Assembly: GCA_038373865.1 (NCBI GenBank)
Contig: JAXGGA010002940.1
Location: 1-64,000 of the forward strand
DNA: 64,000 bases
Direction of reading: 5' to 3'
DNA from: Uloborus plumipes
Lineage: Eukaryota; Arthropoda; Arachnida; Araneae; Uloboridae
Shown in pieces: positions 56,732 through 64,000 of this stretch. Position numbers and translations under genes: made by a program. Every line of letters starts with the position of its first letter. Positions within the stretch are counted from its first letter, which is position 1. The notes below the pieces were generated by a model that made no database searches, was not told the DNA's origin, and saw only the letters and a program-made list of their open reading frames with translations.

Positions 56732-59135
56732 TATCATGAGTTTAATCAATTTTGAAAAGGTTAATGAAACCTCTCATCAATTAAGATTGCTTGTCGACAA
56801 CGTAAAGCGACATCTTCGCTCCCTGCAAAACCTAGGTTTTGAAAGAAACAATCTTTCTGATACATTTTTATTGAATGTGTTAAGTCAGAAGTTAGAACGT
56901 GAATCTAAGAAAATATTTGAAATGTCTGTAAAATCTACAGAAATTCCTACTCTGGATAAATTTCTAGAATTTTTGGAAGAAAGAGCTAGGATTTTAGATG
57001 GTTTGAAAAATTATTCTTCTACGAACAAACAGTCATTTCCCAGCAAGCAAAGGCAGAATTTTGACGCCAAATCCAAAGCGTTTGTTGCCAAAGGGGGAAA
57101 ACATAATTTTTGTGAGTACGCGCCAACTCATAAACTATACCGTTGTCCAAAGTTCGAGGCCAATTCTTTAGCAGAACGTATAGAATTTATTAACTAGTAT
57201 AACATATGTTTTCGCTGCTTGAGTCATACTACTGATTTGGTTTGCAAATCTGAATTTCACTGCTCAAAGTGCTCTTCGCAAAACAGAAATGCGTTACATT
57301 CATCTCTGATTTGTGGGTTTTTAAATGAGGATCGAAAAATGATTACGCCAAGGGAAGTAGAAAAAAGCTCAGTTAGTGAATCGACTGAATTTACAAGCTC
57401 ACTTCTTTCATCTACGAAAACAAAAAGTAGTGGTTTAATAAATTCATGCGTAATATTTAATTCTGATAAAACAGGCAAGCCGATTCCAATACGTTGTACC
57501 TTAGATTCAGCTTCTGAAGATTCATTTTTAACTAAAAGGATTGCTGACTCTCTTGGATTAGTCAAGAAAAAAATAAATGTTCAAATTTCGGGTTTGAATA
57601 AGTCATTCTCAAAGGTTTCACATTTGGTGACAGCTCAAGTTTCTAATCTCCAGAGTAGTTATAAGCAAAATATTGATTTCTTGATTACTTCAGAAATTAT
57701 TAAATGTCATCCTTCAAAAAGAATTGACATTCGTCATTTAAATATTCCTTCGAATATAGCACTTGCTGATCCTAACTGGTTTAATTGCTCAGAAATTGAT
57801 TGCTTAATAGGCTGTGAATTTTTCTTTGACATTTTGATGCCTTGTAAAATCAAAATTGATAGAAGTAATTTATATTTACAAGAAACAGTTTTTGGTCACA
57901 AGTGGTTCCATTCCTAATTCCAGTGAAGAATCCCATCATGACAATCACTGCTTTCTCACTAAAAGTATGATCTCTCTAGACACTACGTTAAAGTCATTTT
58001 GGGATATAGAACATGTTCCAGATACCGAAAATCCTATCAGCGATGAGCTCAAGCATTGCGAAGATCATTTTACATTAACTCACTATAGAAAACCCGACGG
58101 ACGTTATGTGGTTTCGCTACCCTTCAAATCGGATATAAACAAAATCAAGTTAGGTGACTCGAAAAGAATCGCTTCCAAAAGACTCGATCAATTATGGCGA
58201 CGTCTCGAATGCGATCCTAAATTAAAGGTTATGTACACTGAATTTCTTGAAAAATATCAGTCTCTTGGTCATATGGAAAAGAATGTTGATTCTCAGATTC
58301 CGAATATTTTCTAACTCATCATGGGGTACTGCGCCCTGAAAGTGTTTCAACCAAACTTCGGGTGGTCTTCAATGCAAGTCAAAAAAGTAATTTAAACATC
58401 TCACTGAACAATGTTCTTTATAAGGGAGCTGTTATTCAAGATGATCTCCTAGCCATAATGTTGCGCTTTCGTAAGCACCAGTTTGCGTTTACTGCAGACA
58501 TTAGCAAAATGTTTCGCCAAATTGAAATCAACCCTACTCAAACTCACTTTAAAAAAATACTATGGAAGGAAGAGCTTAATAAACCTGTGCAAGTTTTTAG
58601 TCTAAAGACTGTTACGTATGGAACTACTCCAGCAAGCTTCTTGGCAACGAGAGTGCTAAAGCAGTTGGCATTAGACGAGCAAAAAGACTTTCCTCTCGCG
58701 TCTGACGTCCTTCTACATGATTTTTACATGGACGATTGCTTGTCCGGCTCTTCTAACGAACGAGATCTCAGAAAACTCCAAAATGATTTAGTTAAGCTAC
58801 TTCAACGTGGAGGTATGACGCTCCACAAATGGTGCACTTCTAACATACCTTGCCGTTCGGAAGTTTTCTCCTTTGACAAGGATTCTCAAGCGACAGTGAA
58901 AACTCTTGGAGTGTTATGGAACAACTCATCTGATGCTTTCTGTTTCAAGGTTGCTCTTTCTTTTAATCTGAAGCCTACAAAACGAGATGTTCTTTCCCAA
59001 ATAGCTCGTTTTTTCGATCCACTTGGCCTATTGGGACCGCTGATCAGCAAAGCCAAGTTTTTCATGCAAAAGCTTTGACTCCTTCAGTTAGACTGGCAGG
59101 ATCCATTGCCAACTCTAGAGTCCTATATGAATACG

Positions 59136-60213
59136 TAGTATTCAGAGTAGCGACAACAGCCGAGTTCGAATAGGACAACCGGTTACAAGCAGAAACGGGG
59201 TTGCCGTGAAGCTGCAAGTTTGGCTTCGTACTCGCCCAAGGGTTTCAGAACAAGAGAATGCGATAATGCGTGATGTTGGTAATTTGTTCGAATTTGACTT
59301 TAACTTTAATAAAAACAAAAGGTTAGCTGTATTTAAAAAGTATTTCCTCGAACTCAAACCTCTGAAAAACGATTAGTGTTCCAATGTAATGATACTCTTA
59401 AGGTTTTAAAACAGCGAAAACTGTATTTGTATTTAATTGATCCAAAGAAAAGGAAGAAATAAAAATAGTAGGTGACTGAATACTAACTAGTAAATAAATT
59501 CATTGTTTTTGTTTCATTATTAAGTGTACCATCATGAAGATTTTTAAGTACAACAATATTTCGTTCTTGATATCAAAAGCTAAAAAAAAAAAAAAAAACT
59601 TATTTATTTTTTTTTAGTCTAGATTTCAATCTATCTTAAATATTTCACAGTTGAACAAAAAATAAAATTAAAATATGAGTGGGAAGAAATTTGAAAGAGT
59701 AATTAATGCAATAGTATCCACTCAATAATGTGATCACTTCCAGAGAAAGTGATTTTCATAAATTAACAACTGACTATTCAGAAAAATTTCTAAATTAAGT
59801 TTTAAAAAAAATAAAAAACACATTTTGAGTTTAAAAATAGAACGAATAAACTCTTATCTTATTTTCCTATGTGTGTAATACTGTCATAATATTATCCTGT
59901 TACAATTTTGTAAATTTAATTCATGTGAATCAACTACAGGGCTCCAATATCAGTTTGTTTTTGTGTAAATATCTAGTGAGTTTTTGATTAACGTAGAAGT
60001 TGCAGTGATACTTTGATCAGTTTTCCCAGACTCAAAAACTCTCAAAATGTAAGATATAATACAGATTTTTTGTAAAAAAAATCTAACAGACGAAAGTGTT
60101 GTCTGGTCATTAAAAAAAAAAAAAAACATTTCTATTTTAGAAACCTGATAACATTAAGCAATGTGATAATTTTGACATTCATACAAATGAATAAACTCTG
60201 AACCCCAAGTGAG
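59136..60213. other. Region after the truncated BEL/Pao element
   Basis: About 59140-59360 is less A+T-rich and carries a 71-codon minus ORF without a recognisable motif; it may be part of a further repeat. The remainder is A+T-rich with A runs at about 59582 and 60111. No gene seen. Confidence 0.35.
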
Positions 60214-60826
60214 CAGGGCTCGAAAAACCTTTAAAATTTTACATGCCCTGCCGGGCATGTTTATCTAAATAGTACATGTCCGAATAAAATTTTTACCTGC
60301 CCAGTTTTATTTTTGTTGTTTATAAATAAAAACATTTGAATTTGTCGTAGTGTTAAGACGTCGATTGCCAAGCTACAAAACATACGTAGCATATGAGCTG
60401 GGCTAAATACAATGTACCTGTCAATTAGCTTTACTTTCATCTCCTCAGAAGTCAAATATCCATATTAATGTTATTGTAAAAGACAAATTCTAAGCTGGAG
60501 GAAAACAGCAAATCACATATAAGCTAACTTAAATTTTGTTTCTGTCAGCTGAAAGGATATACTACAAATTATCATCTCCTACTTGGGCAGTTAACATGTT
60601 AAACAGACAAAATATTAAATTGCAGTTTTGTATCTGAATTAAGAATTATTTCAATCTTTACATATATGGTAATTTTTTTCAAAAGTACGAAATAATAAAG
60701 TTTAGGAAAGAAATATTTGATCGTAAAATTACATGGCCAGCTGGGCATGTAAGGGTTGAAGATTCATGCCCGATCAGAAATTTTACATGCCCCGGGCATG
60801 TTGGGCACTATAATTTTCGAGCCCTG
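60214..60826. mobile_element. Non-autonomous hAT element, 613 bp, 8-bp TSD
   Basis: CAGGGCTCGAAAA and inverted TTTTCGAGCCCTG are exact 13-bp termini, flanked by perfect CAAGTGAG at 60206-60213 and 60827-60834. Palindromic ACATGCCC(n)GGGCATGT boxes lie near both ends (about 60240-60260 and 60733-60800). Confidence 0.9.
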
Positions 60827-60834
60827 CAAGTGAG

Positions 60835-62090
60835 TATGAAAAAAATAAACCGTGATCACATTAAGAGGAAACTACTGTATCAGAAGCATATAGAAGGTTT
60901 AAACAAGGTAACCTTTCTCCCCCTCCCCTAGGCATTTCAGTCGCTCAGCGGGCACTTATGGTTCAAAGATCAATTTGTATAAAGTTGAGAACTGAAATTA
61001 TTTTAAGTGGTAATTTTCATTTTCAATCAGATGTACGTAAAAATATTCAGCAATTAATTAAGTGTTGGGGGGGGGGGGGGGTGTAACTTAAGGTATTACA
61101 AATTTTGAACACATAGGAATGACAAAGAACTGTATCTATTATTTTATATTTATTTCTCTGCATTATACATCATACAAAAATTTTCAACAATGTTTACACA
61201 TCAAAACAATACTGGATAAAAGTTTAGTAGACAAAGTCAAAACCATTCAGAGCACCAATACAGGACTTTTAAATAAATTCAATTTTTGTTGGAAAAAATG
61301 TTTATAACTTATATTAACAGATATTTCTAAAACAATTTAGTATGAATAAAATTTATTTGTGCAATACGTAGAGTATTCAGTTCACTGGTACAAATGTTAC
61401 AACATTAAAAATCTTTATTAAAGTAAGATTGATCAACACTTTATTGCACAAAATTTACAAATAACTTCAGATACTTGTTTCGAGTTTCAAGAAACCCTCT
61501 TTTCAATGCAACGGAAGTATGGGCTTTAAGATGACAAGTCGTCATTTTTTGCTTTAAGTATGCCTAAACTTTATTTAATTTTCAGAATTTCCTACATTTT
61601 CATGCAATCAAAAAAACACCGAAACCAATTTCTTCATGAGCTATCAAAATAAAATACAGAGTACCAAGACAGGATAGTGCGGCTATAATTTTTTGAGGCA
61701 AGCTTATACCTTTGATTCAGATAAAAGCATGGGGCATGGGCCCAGTACCGAATCTGTAGCTTAAGTTACACGAATCAAGTTACACTATGCAATCTGTGTC
61801 GTCACGATTAGTCCTAGATGTACATCCAGCAAACCATGGCAATAGATGTTCTGTTGTTCACCGAGATGGGATTTCCATGCCAATAGCCTATGCATAAATA
61901 ATTTAACAATAAAATTCATTTTCATAATGATTTTACATACATAAACTAAACAATATTTGATGGAAAATCATACTAAATGGTTTCTTTCCTCTAAATTCCA
62001 TTAAAACTACCAGCAAGCATTAAAGGCACATAAAAATATTTAATGTGCCTCGTCTTTTCTTAAAGGAAAACAGGGCACAGGAAATATTTC
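60835..62090. other. A+T-rich DNA, nothing recognised
   Basis: G15 at 61067-61081, otherwise no coding sequence, paired terminus or RNA gene that I can support. Confidence 0.4.
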
Positions 62091-62096
62091 AGGGTC

Positions 62097-62700
62097 AGGG
62101 TTGGATTAAGACATCACGGGGCCCGAGGCCGAATTCTTCTTTGGGCCCCTATACTCAAGCTTTACAATTCTTACGTGTGGAATAAAAAAATTTTAGCCAA
62201 TGAATAGCACAATTTTAGATATTTGGAGGCCCCTAAATTGTTGTGGCCATAGGCCATGGCCTAATTGGCTTATTGAGTAATCCATAGGCGGCTCGCACTC
62301 GCACAAGGGAGCCACTGCCCCCTCACTTCCAAAAGTAAAGAGACCTTGCCCCCTCACTTCTTAGAGTTATTAAGTAATAATCAGTTGAAAAAAGAATTTT
62401 TTGCTCAGTCGATTGATTTATTCCACGAAAATTAAAGCTGATTATTCCAAAAATAGTCTTTTTTTCATGTCATTTCGTACAAATGGAGTCGACGGTGGTC
62501 ATCCATCTTGACTTTTGTGTCTGTATTTGTCATATTTTAGAGATCATTTATTCAGAAAAAATTAAAAATCAATAATGTAGTCGAATAGTTGCAATAGAAA
62601 AAGGCAGTAATAAAGATGCTGGCCCCCTTCCTCATTTTTACCCCCACTTTTTTGATGCACTAGCCGCCTGTGGAGTAATTAGGATCTGCCCAGGATGAAA
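62097..62700. repeat. Decayed hAT-like element end with GGGCCC boxes
   Basis: CAGGGTTGGATTAAGACATC at about 62097, followed by GGGGCCCGAGGCCG and TTGGGCCCC, reads like a hAT left terminus. A TTAGGATCTGCCC block just right of the nested 62283 element may be its other end. No target duplication, so this is tentative. Confidence 0.35.
62283..62672. mobile_element. Non-autonomous hAT element, 390 bp, 8-bp TSD
   Basis: CATAGGCGGCT and inverted AGCCGCCTGTG are flanked by GAGTAATC (62275-62282) and GAGTAATT (62673-62680), one mismatch in eight. The interior has three near-repeats of GCCCCCTCACTT. Confidence 0.75.
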
Positions 62701-63059
62701 TTTTTAAGGGCAACAAAATTTTATTTCAATCATCTTTATGCCACTCTAAAAATAAATTATCAGTATTTTTCTGTATTTATTGAGAGATCATTTTCTGAAA
62801 AACTACATTTCATCCTATAATGTAATAAATAATGGAATTGTTGTGCTGTGCATACTTTAAAAGTTCAACAATCAATAAAAGAGCAAGAAATTCTTTGCAG
62901 GAAATTAAAAATATTCAACTCCTACTTCTGCAAACCAGAATGTTTACAAAAAAAAAAAAAAAAAAAGCACAGTATTAAGTATATAAATGCGGCAGCTTAC
63001 AACAATGCAAGTTTGTACATACCTTTACTCTTTCAAATATTTATTTCAATACCCTGGGG

Positions 63060-63593
63060 CAGAGTTTCCCATAATATGAGTCCGCTGACCCCAGGGGTCC
63101 TTGAGCCTATGCCAGGGGGGGTCCGTGGTGCTACACTGCTAAAACGTAAAAAATAATTAAATTGAAGGACGAGTAACAATATTTTAATTAAAAACGTCAG
63201 TAAAACTTCCAAGAACTTTGATTTTAACACACATCTCTAAGCTTAAAATAATATTTTATATGGCATATTATATTGTGGTATGTTATGTATGACATTTATT
63301 TCTAAAATCGAATGCGAAATTAGCCTTTCGGATTCATATATAAACAGAAGATTGTAGAAGTAAGGTGATAGCATTTTGATTCCTAATTGAGTTTTGAATA
63401 AATTTTTATTTTCATAGCTCACAATAATAATGTTGTGTAATGAATACTAGAGCTCTAAAAATATACAGAACATGAATAAATAATTATACAGAAAAAGCAA
63501 ACAAACAAATGCATAAACATATTAAAAAAAATAGTTAAATGAACCAATTGTATTTTGCTCGCAACATGGCGGGCTAGACTTTGGAAATCACTG
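63060..63593. mobile_element. Possible decayed hAT element, 534 bp
   Basis: CAGAGTTTCCCATAATATGA and inverted TAGACTTTGGAAATCACTG are similar termini of the CAGTGGTTCCCAAA type. The left interior has GACCCCAGGGGTCC and GGGGGGTCCGTGG blocks. The flanks match poorly, so the pairing is uncertain. Confidence 0.4.
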
Positions 63594-64000
63594 CTATGGG
63601 ATAAAATGCGTTTTACCTAAGCTCATAGTTATTTTAAATAAAAAATAGATTCTCTCATAAAAACTCAAGTTTTCAATGATTTTACAAATATAAAGTAATA
63701 AACATTTCACAAACTATGAAGTGTCTTCAAAACAAAGTAGCAAGCATTAAAAATTCATATAAATATTTTTCGCTGTTCACCAATTTTGCTAAATACTTAA
63801 CATGACATCATTTTTCTTAAAATTCATTGTATGAAGAGACTTTTGGAGTTTTATAGTTTCTAGGAACATTCAAATTGATGAATAAATACATTTCTGCCTA
63901 TGAAATAAATAAGAAAAATACTAATTCTCACACTGAAACATAAATTGTCACAGGTTTTGTTGCAAATTCTTATTTTTTGAAATTGAAAAATGAAATCTGA
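63594..64000. other. A+T-rich DNA at window end, nothing recognised
   Basis: No ORF, repeat or terminus recognised. Confidence 0.4.

Larger units (their letters stand above)
52150..59135 (+). pseudogene. Decayed BEL/Pao retrotransposon: gag, protease and reverse transcriptase
   Basis: Gag appears to start at ATG 52150 (M-D-L-I-T-L-N-R-K-R-D-V-L), shifts frame near 52190, and runs to 52346. It resumes at 56085 in the same frame after a hAT insertion. It contains L-P-T-F-N-G-K-Y-E-D-Y-Q-A-F-K (the Pao gag DUF1759 region), a MITE at 56479-56731, then C-x(6)-H-K-L-Y-R-C zinc-knuckle-like residues and an in-frame TAG at 57195. Protease shows L-D-S-A-S (normally D-S/T-G). After frame changes near 57900 and 58312 the reverse transcriptase reads F-T-A-D-I-S-K-M-F-R-Q-I, T-Y-G-T-T-P-A-S-F and F-Y-M-D-D-C-L-S-G. 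A TGA at 59076 replaces the expected Trp in K-L-W-L-L. RNase H and integrase are absent. It is dead by several independent lesions. Confidence 0.85.

Noticed and set aside
1..64000. CRISPR-like arrays, operons, ribosome binding sites
   Set aside because: The window is eukaryotic. Its repeats are transposon termini, tandem duplications or microsatellites, with no regular spacer array.

Overview
This is A+T-rich, gene-poor, repeat-dense DNA from an animal nuclear genome. The one host gene is split by spliceosomal introns, and a BEL/Pao retrotransposon, hAT, Tc1/mariner, Tigger/pogo, piggyBac and Helitron elements are nested in one another. An arthropod is the best guess; a chelicerate such as a spider is possible but unproven. 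There is no bacterial operon structure, and I recognised no rRNA, tRNA or CRISPR array.

Only one gene looks intact: a plus-strand CAP-Gly domain protein at 13544-31185. It has a 3.5 kb first coding exon and three short downstream exons, all joined in phase, giving about 1300 residues. The CAP-Gly domain (residues about 16-76) should bind microtubule ends or EB/tubulin C-termini. The middle is long, Ser/Thr/Asn/Lys-rich and low in complexity, with two sets of internal repeats. The C-terminal exon carries an SxIP-like motif. The introns hold a Tigger-type MITE, a hAT MITE, piggyBac transposase remains and a 3.1 kb foldback element.

Layout: 1-13.5 kb, short non-autonomous elements, including hAT-type elements with exact 8-bp target duplications (4446-4889, 6923-7078, 8807-10008, 10093-11071) and a LINE reverse-transcriptase tail at 5.3 kb. 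13.5-31.4 kb, the CAP-Gly gene. 31.95-36.17 kb, a nest of elements with 6-bp target duplications. 37.7-39.3 kb, a second foldback copy. 39.96-42.25 kb, a broken minus-strand Tigger/pogo element with a MITE inside it. 42.3-43.6 kb, an unusual G/T-rich stretch. 45.38-51.35 kb, a 6 kb hAT-bounded block carrying a deleted Tc1 element and a Helitron. 52.15-59.1 kb, a decayed BEL/Pao element whose gag is split by a 3.7 kb hAT element (itself carrying a Tc1-like element with one nonsense codon) and by a 253-bp MITE. 59.1-64 kb, more small elements and unassigned A+T-rich DNA.

The nesting gives a relative order. The BEL/Pao element came first; the hAT element and the MITE then broke its gag; the Tc1-like element later entered the hAT element. 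All boundaries were read by eye from terminal inverted repeats and target-site duplications. Family names rest on motifs and have not been checked against any database.
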